Source: an uncultured SAR86 cluster bacterium (GTDB lineage: Bacteria; Pseudomonadota; Gammaproteobacteria; Magnimaribacterales; D2472). Taken from it: a stretch of 64,000 nt of DNA. The notes under the pieces were generated by a model that ran no database searches, was not told where the DNA came from, and saw nothing but the letters and a program-made list of their open reading frames with translations. Where the stretch lies: contig CACOEZ010000002.1 of NCBI GenBank assembly GCA_902626385.1, forward strand, positions 62,001 through 126,000, written 5' to 3'. Position numbers and translations under genes: made by a program. This document shows positions 1 to 8,002 of the stretch, in pieces. Each line of letters starts with the position of its first letter. Position 1 is the stretch's first letter.

Positions 1-432
1 AATACTAATGTTCATCACAGGAAAACTTGCTTCACTATATTCTTGAATTTGGGGATCTTCCGCCTCTAAAGGTAATTGATATTTAATTTCTTCAACACCT
101 TGCTTAACATCTACCAAAGCTTGGTCAATATCAAAACCTACTTCAAACTCAAGAAACACTCTTGCATAGCTCAAGTAGCTTGTTGATCGGATATTTTCAA
201 CACCAGTAACAGTTTTAAGTCTATTTTCAAGAGGTCTTGCAATAAGCCTAGAGGTGTCGCCTGGTGATGCCCCATCAAGAAACACAGAAACTGTTATGAA
301 AGGAAGCTGAACATTTGGCGATGCTGCTATTGGAATTTCTTGTCTGGCATATGTACCAGCTATGATTACCATAAAGGCAATCAAAAGAGTTGTTTTAGCT
401 TTTTTTATAGCAAAGTCAATTATTTTTATCAT
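1..432 (-). CDS. RND-family efflux pump inner-membrane subunit, N-terminal 144 residues (cut by window edge)
   Basis: The ATG is at 432 on the minus strand and the frame stays open to the window edge, so only the N-terminus is present. The product starts with a short basic stretch and one hydrophobic segment (about residues 12-30). A porter-domain-like sequence follows, with IPIAASPNVQ and VSVFLDGASPGD, typical of AcrB/MMPL-type RND transporters just after the first helix. Such proteins are trimeric proton/drug or lipid antiporters of the inner membrane. The ATG overlaps the TGA of the upstream adaptor gene by four bases, so the two are translationally coupled and probably form one pump. The substrate cannot be told from this fragment, and no outer-membrane factor is visible. 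Confidence 0.88.
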   Translation of the reverse strand, partial: MIKIIDFAIKKAKTTLLIAFMVIIAGTYARQEIPIAASPNVQLPFITVSVFLDGASPGDTSRLIARPLENRLKTVTGVENIRSTSYLSYARVFLEFEVGFDIDQALVDVKQGVEEIKYQLPLEAEDPQIQEYSEASFPVMNISI

Positions 433-1307
433 ATGGGATTAGTGATAACCTCTTGACCATCTTCAACAAAACCCTGGCCTTGAATAATGATTTCTACATT
501 TTCTGAAATCCCAGTTACCCACAATCCTTCCTCAGAGTCCTCTAAAATGACTATCTCTACAAATTTTGCTAGATTGCCATCACTTACTATTCTTATACCT
601 AATTTACCCTCATCATTTAAAAGTAAAATTGATGGAGATATCTTATGAGCCTTAACACGATCAATTTCAATGCTTATTTCTGCTGTAAGACCATCTTTAA
701 TAAGCCCCTCAGGATTATTTATTTGTGATTCAACGCTAAAAGTTCTTGTATCAGGTGACGCACTTTTTGATACAAAAGTTAATTTACCTTCAATCTTTTG
801 ACCAGTTACTAAATCAACAAAAACATTTTGATTTACACGAACTTTATTAATATCGTATTCAGGAACTCCGGCAACTAATGAAATTGGATCTAGCTGAATT
901 ATAGTTGCACATATTTGTCCTCTTTCAAGAAAATTTCCTGGTTTAACAATCTGTTCAATGTAACCAGAAAAAGGGGCCTTTACCTCAGTTCTATTTAGCT
1001 CCACGACACCTAAACTACACAAGACAGTATCTTTTTCAACAAAATTACCTTGTGTTGCACCTATGTTGACAACTTCACCAGAAGTTTTCGCTTTAACATT
1101 AATTCTTTTTTCTGACTTAGTTGTAGCTTTAAGTTTGATATAAGGCTGATATTCTATAGCTTCACTAAGAAGTGTCTGAACACTGAATAGTTCATTAGTA
1201 TCAACCACTTTTTGTGGCTCATCATTTTTAAAAAAACCAGAGATCATCCATAAAAGAATTGGAATTAATATATACAACGATAGTCTTATATTTTGTGTTA
1301 ACTTCAT
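429..1307 (-). CDS. RND efflux periplasmic adaptor subunit (HlyD/MFP family)
   Basis: This 292-residue protein has an N-terminal hydrophobic anchor (about residues 9-26), then a split lipoyl-like domain. The two halves are GEVVNIGATQGNFVEKD near residue 75 and APFSGYIEQIVKPGNF near 112. Beta-barrel and membrane-proximal regions follow. The layout is that of membrane fusion proteins that join an RND pump to an outer-membrane channel. It is shorter than AcrA (about 397 aa), with almost no coiled-coil hairpin between the lipoyl halves; this is usual in HlyD_D23-type RND adaptors. The stop overlaps the pump gene's ATG (ATGA). The upstream neighbour is a replication gene on the same strand about 40 bases away, so co-transcription is possible but not functionally implied. 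Confidence 0.88.
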   Translation of the reverse strand: MKLTQNIRLSLYILIPILLWMISGFFKNDEPQKVVDTNELFSVQTLLSEAIEYQPYIKLKATTKSEKRINVKAKTSGEVVNIGATQGNFVEKDTVLCSLGVVELNRTEVKAPFSGYIEQIVKPGNFLERGQICATIIQLDPISLVAGVPEYDINKVRVNQNVFVDLVTGQKIEGKLTFVSKSASPDTRTFSVESQINNPEGLIKDGLTAEISIEIDRVKAHKISPSILLLNDEGKLGIRIVSDGNLAKFVEIVILEDSEEGLWVTGISENVEIIIQGQGFVEDGQEVITNPI

Positions 1308-1349
1308 ATGCTAATGTTTATGTATTGACATCATCTATGTCAATATTTT

Positions 1350-1931
1350 TTATACTTTATGTTTTTGCCTAAGCTTCTCAAACAGATCTTTGTTTAGTGG
1401 CTTTCTATTTTCTAGGTCTGTATTATCTTCAATTTCAAAAATTTTTCCATTAATAGCCTCAATTTTTAAAGAATTAAAAGCTTTTTTAAAGGCATTAAAA
1501 TTTTCATTTGAATTTTTTTCATTGATTTGATTCCATCCGATACTTTTTCCAGCGAAATAAACAATAGGATGTGACCAGCTATAACTTTTTCTTGGTTGAT
1601 ATGATTTTCTTGCTTCGATATAAGCCTCTTCAACAGTTGGGAAGCCATCTTTTTTGTTTATTTCAATACAAGCTTTCATTAAATCTGTTAATGTTGGTAA
1701 ATAAGATTGAGAGGAAATTACATTTTCTACTGCTTCTATAATTACATCAGGCGATTGTTCTTTCAAACTAACAGCCCAAAGCTTTTTACCTTCCTTTAAT
1801 TTTTCGTCTGTACCAAAGACTTTGTAAAATTGATAATGGTAAGCAAGCTCAAGTTTTAAAAACAAAGCGTCAATAGAGGTAATAAATTCTTCCCTATTCG
1901 AGGTTGATTTCTTTTGCCCAAGTGTTGTCAT
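1350..1931 (-). CDS. Lambda P-like helicase-loader-type replication protein
   Basis: The 193-residue product resembles phage lambda replication protein P by eye. It has an N-terminal helical part (ITSIDALFLKLELAY), then a KLWAVSLKE segment matching P's RRQWVLAF region, then SYLPTLTDLMKACIEI matching P's FLPSPGQFVAWC. A W/Y-rich middle follows, and a C-terminal NRKPLNKDLFEKLRQK segment like P's GRPLNRAQALAKI. P-type proteins bind and load the DnaB helicase. I chose the ATG at 1931, which overlaps the upstream DnaT-like gene by 38 bases. The frame also opens at an ATG at 1994 (214 aa), which would overlap by 101 bases and has only a weak AGG upstream. No phage genes surround it. The assignment rests on remembered family patterns and needs a profile search. 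Confidence 0.6.
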   Translation of the reverse strand: MTTLGQKKSTSNREEFITSIDALFLKLELAYHYQFYKVFGTDEKLKEGKKLWAVSLKEQSPDVIIEAVENVISSQSYLPTLTDLMKACIEINKKDGFPTVEEAYIEARKSYQPRKSYSWSHPIVYFAGKSIGWNQINEKNSNENFNAFKKAFNSLKIEAINGKIFEIEDNTDLENRKPLNKDLFEKLRQKHKV

Positions 1932-2685
1932 TTTTTCTCGTTTTGAAGTCTTGTTTGTATTTTCCTGGTTCAGAATACTTTTTATCTTCTTCATTATCGC
2001 CTAAATTATTATTCAATATATGTCGCCTTTTAACATGGTCAATAAATTTTGAATTCCATGTTGTAAACGCCGCGCCTTTATCTTTCCAGTAAAGAATGAA
2101 TTCGCTAAGGTATTTTAATGCAGAGTCTTTTGTTATCTCTGATAAATTTAGAATATCAAATACATCATCATCTGGATACCAATTTTCATCAATTACATGA
2201 GGAACAGTCTTATTTGAATTTATTTCTTTTGCCCATTCTCGCCTTATAAAGTCAATGAAGGTAGAATTCCAATTATTTTTTTGCTGACCTCTTTCAATCC
2301 AATATATTTTAAATTCTTTTAGCTTCAAAGAAATAAATTCTTCTGGCATTTTTGTCATCGCAATTACTTCATTAGTTTCTTTGGATGGCATCCAGTTATC
2401 AGATAATGAATTCGAGTCTGTATTTTTTGAAGCAGACCTTACAACAAAATTTTCTGTTTTATTAGTGTTATGCACGTTAATAAAATTATATTTAACGAGT
2501 TTATCTATTGATGACTTTATCTTTGCAGCTGACAGATATTTAGCATTTTCTTTTATTGAAGAAAAAAGATCGTCATATGAATTATTATTTAGAATATTTT
2601 GATTAAATAAATCAAGAATTATTGCGGATTCAAGCCCTAAAGTTTCAGCAACTTCCTTTGAAAAAGATATTTTTTTATCTCCCAA
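1894..2685 (-). CDS. DnaT-like primosomal protein with two tandem ssDNA-binding domains
   Basis: The 263-residue protein has an N-terminal winged-helix-like region (about 1-75) and then two copies of a DnaT-type ssDNA-binding unit, at about 97-151 and 168-222. Each copy begins NW.P and carries an F.I/LYW...G motif, then W(N)S.FIDF/HV(K)R. E. coli DnaT has one such domain and helps hand DnaB-DnaC to PriA/PriB at stalled forks. The start is TTG at 2685, directly after the TAG of aroG (TAGTTG). AGGAG ten bases upstream, within the end of aroG, supports it. The next gene is a P-like helicase loader, so the pair looks like a primosome operon comparable to E. coli dnaT-dnaC. Phage origin or a domesticated chromosomal role are both possible. 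Confidence 0.75.
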   Translation of the reverse strand: MGDKKISFSKEVAETLGLESAIILDLFNQNILNNNSYDDLFSSIKENAKYLSAAKIKSSIDKLVKYNFINVHNTNKTENFVVRSASKNTDSNSLSDNWMPSKETNEVIAMTKMPEEFISLKLKEFKIYWIERGQQKNNWNSTFIDFIRREWAKEINSNKTVPHVIDENWYPDDDVFDILNLSEITKDSALKYLSEFILYWKDKGAAFTTWNSKFIDHVKRRHILNNNLGDNEEDKKYSEPGKYKQDFKTRKNDNTWAKEINLE

Positions 2686-3738
2686 CTATTTTTTACTCCT
2701 TCTTTTCTCAACTGCTAAATTTAGCTGATCAAGACAGCTAAGAGTGTCATCCCAACCCATGCAGGCATCAGTAATGCTTTGACCATACTTAAGTTTGTCG
2801 GATATCTTTTGATTTCCCTCGTTGAGATGGCTCTCTATCATCACACCTTTAATGTATGAATTTCCTGAAATGATCTGATCCGCAATTGATTGAACAACTG
2901 GTATTTGTTGTTTGAATTTTTTTTGGCTATTCCCATGACTTGCATCAATCATTATAGATTCATTTACTTCTGCTTCTCTTAGAGCTATGAGTGTGTTTTC
3001 AACAGATTCTTTATCATAGTTAGGTTCTTTGCCGCCTCTTAAAATTATGTGAGCATCATTATTTCCTGCAGTTTTTAACATAGCTATGTCAGCCTCTTTT
3101 GTTGCGCCAAGAAAAACATGAGAGTGATTGGCAGCTTGAATCCCATCAATTGCTGCCTTGAGACCGCCCGTTGTTCCATTCTTTATACCTATAGGACACG
3201 ATAAACCTGAGGCAAGTTCTCTATGAATCTGACTTTCTGCAGTTCTCGCTCCAATAGCACCCCAAGAAATTATGTCAGTAACATATTGTGGAGAAATTGG
3301 ATCGAGAAATTCAGTTCCTGCTGGCAATCCTATACTTGCAATATCGATTAGCAATTTTCTTGCTATCTCAACTCCTTTGGCAATATCAAAGGTCTCATTT
3401 ATGTCCGGATCATTAATCAAACCTTTCCATCCAACAGTTGTCCTGGGTTTTTCAAAATAAACTCTCATTATTATTAACAGATTTTCATTAAATTTCTTAT
3501 TTGCATCTGCAAGCCTTTCCGCATACTCTATTGCGCTTAAAGGATCGTGAATTGAACAAGGGCCAACAACAATAAATAATCTGTCATCTTTGCCATGAAG
3601 AATTTGGCTAATTTCATTTCTTGTGCCGTATACGAGCTTTGAAATTTCATCATTAATTGGAAATTTGTTCACAAGCTCATATGGAGCAGGTACTTTTCTG
3701 CGATCAATTATTCTTGTATTGTCAGTGGAATAGTTCAT
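2686..3738 (-). CDS. aroG: 3-deoxy-7-phosphoheptulonate synthase (class I DAHP synthase)
   Basis: This enzyme condenses phosphoenolpyruvate and erythrose 4-phosphate, the first step of the shikimate pathway. The 350-residue product follows E. coli AroG closely: MNYSTDNTRI at the start, GPCSIHD near residue 59, MRVYFEKPRTTVGWKGLINDP, SWGAIGARTAESQIHRELASGLS, ILRGGKEPNY, and SHGNSQKKF near the metal/substrate site. I chose the ATG at 3738 because it aligns with AroG's N-terminus; a TTG two codons earlier (3744) also opens the frame. It resembles the Phe-sensitive AroG subtype more than AroF, but feedback specificity is not certain from sequence alone. It is divergent from scpA, and the DnaT-like gene begins directly after its stop codon. 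Confidence 0.95.
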   Translation of the reverse strand: MNYSTDNTRIIDRRKVPAPYELVNKFPINDEISKLVYGTRNEISQILHGKDDRLFIVVGPCSIHDPLSAIEYAERLADANKKFNENLLIIMRVYFEKPRTTVGWKGLINDPDINETFDIAKGVEIARKLLIDIASIGLPAGTEFLDPISPQYVTDIISWGAIGARTAESQIHRELASGLSCPIGIKNGTTGGLKAAIDGIQAANHSHVFLGATKEADIAMLKTAGNNDAHIILRGGKEPNYDKESVENTLIALREAEVNESIMIDASHGNSQKKFKQQIPVVQSIADQIISGNSYIKGVMIESHLNEGNQKISDKLKYGQSITDACMGWDDTLSCLDQLNLAVEKRRSKK

Positions 3739-3919
3739 TAGCAAAAAAATCTGTATATATTAAAAATTGGTGCTCTATTATTAAATGAAAGTTATCTAAA
3801 TAGAATGATTTTCTCGAATTTTTATTTATTAATTTATTGCTATTAAATGCTGTATTTTAAGGAAAAACACAATATATTGTATTAAAATAGACAATTAATT
3901 ACATTATGTAGTGTTTATA

Positions 3920-4711
3920 ATGTTAAATAACAATATTAACCAATTAGAATTTCCTACTTACATGGGAGAGAAGTTTGAAAAGTTGCCCGATGACCTTTTC
4001 ATACCTCCAAATGCATTGGAAATATGTCTAGAAACTTTTTCTGGGCCACTTGACCTTCTTCTTTATTTGATTCGGAAAGAAAATATAAACATTCTTGACC
4101 TTGATGTTTCAAATATTACTGATCAATACCTTGAATATATAGAAATGATGGACGCTTTGAAGTTTGAGCTTGCCGCTGACTATTTGGTTATGGCTGCTAC
4201 ATTGGCTGAAATTAAGTCCAGATTAATGTTGCCCAAGGATTCATTTGAGGAAGAAGAAGAAGATCCTAGAGCAGCTCTTATAAAAAGACTGCAAGAATAT
4301 CAAAGGTTTAAAATTGTTTCTGAAAAAATAGCAGTGCTACCCTTGGTAGACAGAGATACTTTCATAGCGTCTGCAAAAAAACCTGAAATTAAGATAGATA
4401 ATCATCATGAAATTAATATATCTTCTGAGGAACTTTACGACACCATAAGAGAAGTTTTGTCCCGACCGAACTACAAAACAAATCATTTAATTGATTTTGA
4501 GGAACTTTCTACTCAAGAAAGAATACAAATCTTGCTAAATTTTCTAGATAAACAAAACATAATTACGTTTTCAAAGACTCTTAAGAAAAATGAAGGAAAA
4601 AAAGGAGTGGTTGTTACACTTTTAGCATCCCTAGAGCTTGCTAAAGATGGCTACTTAGAGCTAATACAGAATAAAAGTGATGAACTTTTCTTGAAATCAA
4701 AACAGGTATAA
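3920..4711 (+). CDS. scpA: Segregation and condensation protein A
   Basis: ScpA is the kleisin that bridges the SMC heads and binds ScpB in the bacterial condensin complex. The sequence shows the typical N-terminal FSGPLDLLLYLIRKENINI motif, the SRLMLP segment after the first helices, an acidic stretch (EEEEEDPRAALIKRLQEYQRFK), and a C-terminal winged-helix part. Length (263 aa) is normal. I prefer the ATG at 3920; a GTG at 3911 in the same frame is possible, and neither has a clear Shine-Dalgarno sequence. scpB follows after two bases and rluB after that, an arrangement common in gammaproteobacteria. No smc gene is in the window; some gammaproteobacteria keep ScpAB with SMC elsewhere. Confidence 0.95.
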   Translation: MLNNNINQLEFPTYMGEKFEKLPDDLFIPPNALEICLETFSGPLDLLLYLIRKENINILDLDVSNITDQYLEYIEMMDALKFELAADYLVMAATLAEIKSRLMLPKDSFEEEEEDPRAALIKRLQEYQRFKIVSEKIAVLPLVDRDTFIASAKKPEIKIDNHHEINISSEELYDTIREVLSRPNYKTNHLIDFEELSTQERIQILLNFLDKQNIITFSKTLKKNEGKKGVVVTLLASLELAKDGYLELIQNKSDELFLKSKQV

Positions 4712-4713
4712 TT

Positions 4714-5271
4714 TTGGATATAAAAATTACAAATATCGTCGAAGCAATTTTATTAGGGGCTGGTAGACCTATTAGAATTTCTGAGATGAGAAGTATCTTA
4801 GAAAATGATGGTATTTCAGTTGAGCTTTCAGATATCAAAAAATCTCTCAATATTCTTGAGGAAAGATATGCTGATACATCGTTGGAAATCATCGATGTTG
4901 CATCAGGTTACAGAATTCAAATTAAAAATGAGCATAGTGCCTCGCTTAGCCATCTTTGGAATGAGAAAACACCAAGGATATCAAAAGCTTTAATGGAAAC
5001 AATCTCAATTATTGCCTATAAACAACCAGTAACAAGAGGAGATATTGAAGACATAAGAGGAGTCACTGTAAGCACAAAAACAATCAGAGACCTTCTGGAA
5101 AGAAATTGGATAAAGTTGTCTGGTTATAGAGAAGTGCCGGGAAGGCCTGCGCTTTATGTAACAACAAAAGATTTCCTTAATGATTTGAGTCTTAAAAACA
5201 TCTCAGAATTACCAGATTTACCTGAATCTATTGATAATAAAGATATTGATCTCCTCTCTAAAGCGGTTTAG
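4714..5271 (+). CDS. scpB: Segregation and condensation protein B
   Basis: ScpB is the dimeric winged-helix (KITE) subunit that binds ScpA in the SMC condensin complex. The 185-residue product has two winged-helix units. It carries the family hallmark ALMETISIIAYKQPVTRGDIEDIRGV and GRPALYVTTKDFL towards the C-terminus. The start is TTG at 4714, two bases after the scpA stop, with a weak CAGG just upstream within scpA; no ATG fits the N-terminal family pattern. It sits between scpA and rluB and is almost certainly translated from the same message. Confidence 0.95.
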   Translation: MDIKITNIVEAILLGAGRPIRISEMRSILENDGISVELSDIKKSLNILEERYADTSLEIIDVASGYRIQIKNEHSASLSHLWNEKTPRISKALMETISIIAYKQPVTRGDIEDIRGVTVSTKTIRDLLERNWIKLSGYREVPGRPALYVTTKDFLNDLSLKNISELPDLPESIDNKDIDLLSKAV

Positions 5272-5274
5272 TTT

Positions 5275-6000
5275 ATGCCACAAAGACTGCAAAAATATCT
5301 TGCAAAAGCAGGTGTTGGTTCAAGAAGATACTGCGAAGAACTAATAAAATCAGAAAAAATTTTTGTAAATAAAAAGATTGCAGTTATTGGTACAAGCGTT
5401 GAAGCTGGTGACATAGTAGAGTTTGATGGGAAAATAATTAATTATCATCAAGAATCTCTAAAAGTAATAATGCTCAACAAACCAGAGGGCGTGCTCTCTT
5501 CATCAAAAAAAGAAAAAAATCTACCAATAATCTTTGATTATTTACCAAAAATAGAAAATATAAAAAGGTGGATTGCTATAGGAAGACTTGATGTAAATAC
5601 CTCTGGCTTGATGCTTTTTACTAATGATGGAGACTTTGCAAATTTCTGCATGCATCCCTCGTCACAATTTGACAGAGAATATTTAGTGAGAGCAAGAGGA
5701 TTATTTTCTGCAGAAAAAAAGAAATCTCTTTTAAATGGTATATCGATTAATGGCGAATCCTTCTCATTTACTGATTTAGTTGAAGGTCAGAAAATTGGAA
5801 CAAATCAGTGGTTTTCAGTTTGTTTAACAAGCGGCAAAAACAGAGAAGTAAGAAAACTTTTTGAGTCAGTTGAAATGGAAGTTAGTAGATTAAAAAGAAC
5901 AAGATTCGGGCCTATATTTTTACCATCGACTTTAAGAAAGGGTAAGTGTATTGAATTAGGAGATGATGAAATTAAATTACTAAGAGAATATGGAACATAA
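5275..6000 (+). CDS. rluB: 23S rRNA pseudouridine synthase, RluB/RsuA family
   Basis: Residues 1-50 form an S4 RNA-binding domain (QRLQKYLAKAGVGSRRYCEELI). The catalytic PSI domain follows, with GRLDVNTSGLMLFTNDG; Asp106 in GRLD is the expected nucleophile. RluB converts U2605 of 23S rRNA to pseudouridine. It is placed as RluB rather than RsuA or RluE because of its position directly after scpAB, as in many gammaproteobacteria. At 241 aa it lacks the long basic C-terminal tail of E. coli RluB. The start is an ATG three bases after the scpB stop. The next gene starts 11 bases before its end. Confidence 0.88.
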   Translation: MPQRLQKYLAKAGVGSRRYCEELIKSEKIFVNKKIAVIGTSVEAGDIVEFDGKIINYHQESLKVIMLNKPEGVLSSSKKEKNLPIIFDYLPKIENIKRWIAIGRLDVNTSGLMLFTNDGDFANFCMHPSSQFDREYLVRARGLFSAEKKKSLLNGISINGESFSFTDLVEGQKIGTNQWFSVCLTSGKNREVRKLFESVEMEVSRLKRTRFGPIFLPSTLRKGKCIELGDDEIKLLREYGT

Positions 6001-6601
6001 GGAAGCATATAAATTTTTAGAAAAAAAAACTAAAGATTTAGGTCTTGAAAATCTTTCTGCTCATATAAAAAAAGTTGGACCATTAAAAATAACACAGTCG
6101 CGTATGGCTTTCATTCCTCATCTTGTAAAAATAATTGTTGGTCAACAGCTCTCTGTCCAATCAGCAGCAGCTATTTGGAAGAGAACAGAGTTTATTTTGA
6201 AGAATAATAAGTATAAAAAACCTAACAATAATTTAAATTTAAAATTTAAAAATGCTGGTTTATCTCGACAGAAAATTGAATATATAAATGGGATAATATA
6301 CAACCAAGATCTCAAAAAGTTTTCAAAAACAAAGCTAAAAAGGCTATCAGCTAGTGATTATTATGAGATGTTGATTCAAATCAAAGGAATTGGACCATGG
6401 TCAATTGAAATGTCCAGGATTTTTTTTGTTGGCGATCCTGATGTATTCTCAATTCTAGATTTAGGCCTGAAAAACGCGCACTTAAAATTATTCAAAATTG
6501 ATGCATATAATACCGATTTTTATAGGCAATTTAGTCCATATAGAAGTTATATGTGCTTGTATCTATGGAGAGTTCTAGAAGACGAGAATGTCACTATTTA
6601 G
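5990..6601 (+). CDS. AlkA-like DNA-3-methyladenine glycosylase (HhH-GPD family)
   Basis: The 203-residue protein belongs to the HhH-GPD base-excision repair superfamily. It has a helical first half with IIVGQQLSVQSA (residues 49-60), typical of AlkA/MagIII proteins. The helix-hairpin-helix IQIKGIGPWSIEM follows at about 129-141, and the downstream VFSILDLGL contains the likely catalytic Asp157. It lacks the N-terminal mixed domain of E. coli AlkA, like the compact yeast-Mag1-type enzymes. The role is excision of alkylated purines from DNA. It overlaps rluB by 11 bases and meets yciK tail to tail with one base between stops, so no separate terminator fits between them. Confidence 0.85.
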   Translation: MEHKEAYKFLEKKTKDLGLENLSAHIKKVGPLKITQSRMAFIPHLVKIIVGQQLSVQSAAAIWKRTEFILKNNKYKKPNNNLNLKFKNAGLSRQKIEYINGIIYNQDLKKFSKTKLKRLSASDYYEMLIQIKGIGPWSIEMSRIFFVGDPDVFSILDLGLKNAHLKLFKIDAYNTDFYRQFSPYRSYMCLYLWRVLEDENVTI

Positions 6602-6602
6602 A

Positions 6603-7352
6603 TTAAATTTTATCACCATAATTTAGATTTATTTTGTCAAAATCTTTGCTTTTATCTGACAACATCCAAATATAATATGGTATCAAATCCATAGCTTCTT
6701 TGAGCTGATTTGGATCCTCTGCAGGAAATGCCATTGCCCTCATATCTGTCCTTGTTGCCATTGGATTAAAGTTGAATACTTTAAAATTTTTTTTATGCTC
6801 AAGCTCGTCGCTTAATATTTCAGAGAGCACCTTCATACCGGCCTTTGAAGCAGAATAGGCACCCCAGAAAGCTTTACCTTTAAAAGCAACACTTGATGAT
6901 GTAAAAATTATTCGTGGATTTTTGGCATTCTCCATATTTGGAAGTAAGAACTTTGTAAGTAAAAAAGAACTCGTTAAATTTACTTTCATGACTTTTTCCC
7001 AACTTACAAGATCATATTCTTCAATGTTTGACATTTTTTCTATAATAGCTGCATTATGAATGATGCAGTCAAGATCAATGTAGTTATCTGAGATTATATT
7101 GGAGATTTCTTGAGATCTTGGCTCATCTAAAAGATTTAAATCACAGCCTATTATGTATGGATCAGTTTCTGTTTTATAAGAAATTTTGTCATAAACATTT
7201 TCAAGCAGAGATTCATTCTTAGACAACAGAATAATATTTGCACCAAGTTTGCTAAGCTCAATAGAAAGAGTTCGGCCAATGCCCCTAGATGCGCCTGTAA
7301 TTAATATATTTTTCCCACTTATTGATAGGTTTGCTTCTTTCAAATTTTTCAT
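6603..7352 (-). CDS. yciK: YciK-family short-chain dehydrogenase/reductase
   Basis: This is a classical SDR of 249 residues. It has TGASRGIGR (19-27) for NAD(P) binding, NAA (100-102), a Ser-rich strand (152-154) and the catalytic Y166-x3-K170 in YSASK. It matches E. coli YciK along its length, including WGAYSASK, MATRTDMRAMAFPAEDP and a C-terminal YYIWMLSDKSK segment. The physiological substrate of YciK is not known to me. Its place as the third gene of ubiG-gph/mupP-yciK matches Pseudomonas-type gammaproteobacteria and supports orthology. The ATG shares one base with the upstream stop (TAATG). Confidence 0.88.
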   Translation of the reverse strand: MKNLKEANLSISGKNILITGASRGIGRTLSIELSKLGANIILLSKNESLLENVYDKISYKTETDPYIIGCDLNLLDEPRSQEISNIISDNYIDLDCIIHNAAIIEKMSNIEEYDLVSWEKVMKVNLTSSFLLTKFLLPNMENAKNPRIIFTSSSVAFKGKAFWGAYSASKAGMKVLSEILSDELEHKKNFKVFNFNPMATRTDMRAMAFPAEDPNQLKEAMDLIPYYIWMLSDKSKDFDKINLNYGDKI

Positions 7353-8002
7353 TATTTAATATTTTTTATTATCTCTATGGGCGAACTTACATTTATAGCT
7401 GAATCATTTTCATTTAATGAATAGCCGTAAAGACAGCCAATAAAATTGGTACCGGCCGAAACTCCAGCTTTTAAATCATTTTTATGGTCTCCCAGATAAA
7501 TAGTATTCTTAGGTAATACATTAAGTTTCTTACAAGCCATTAATATTCCTTCAGGATCTGGCTTAGATTTTGAAACATCATCCGGACATATCAAAATTTG
7601 AGAATTTTGAAATAGATCGAAACTATTAATTAAAGGTTCAGCAAAATTATGAGGTTTATTTGTCACTATTCCATAAGGTATATCATTAGAAAAAAGAAAT
7701 TCAAGAACATCTGATATGCCATCAAAAGGTTTCGAAAGATAAGTCAGATTAGCTCTATATTCCTCTAGAAATTCAGTTTTAATTTTTAAAAAATCTGAAT
7801 CACTTTCATCTATTTTAAAAGCAAATTTTATTAGCTCTGAAGAGCCCTCAGATACATAAGTTCTTAATGTTTCTAATTCAATTTGATCATATCCTTTATT
7901 TTTTAAAATTTTATTTAGAGAACTGTGAAAATCTGGTGCTGTATCAATTAAAGTTCCATCAAGATCGAATAAAACTAATTCAGTATTATAATTTTTTTGC
8001 AT
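7352..8002 (-). CDS. HAD-family phosphatase, MupP/phosphoglycolate phosphatase type
   Basis: The HAD motifs are all present: DLDGTLIDT (nucleophile Asp13, general acid Asp15), IVTNKP as motif II, SKSKPDPEG as motif III and LGDHKNDLKAG as motif IV. A helical cap of subclass I lies between motifs I and II. Proteins at this position between ubiG and yciK in Pseudomonas are annotated Gph or MupP. MupP dephosphorylates N-acetylmuramic acid 6-phosphate in cell-wall recycling, whereas Gph removes phosphate from 2-phosphoglycolate. Synteny favours MupP, but sequence alone does not decide, so no symbol is given. Its start overlaps the end of ubiG by 17 bases, and its stop overlaps the yciK start by one. 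Confidence 0.85.
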   Translation of the reverse strand: MQKNYNTELVLFDLDGTLIDTAPDFHSSLNKILKNKGYDQIELETLRTYVSEGSSELIKFAFKIDESDSDFLKIKTEFLEEYRANLTYLSKPFDGISDVLEFLFSNDIPYGIVTNKPHNFAEPLINSFDLFQNSQILICPDDVSKSKPDPEGILMACKKLNVLPKNTIYLGDHKNDLKAGVSAGTNFIGCLYGYSLNENDSAINVSSPIEIIKNIK

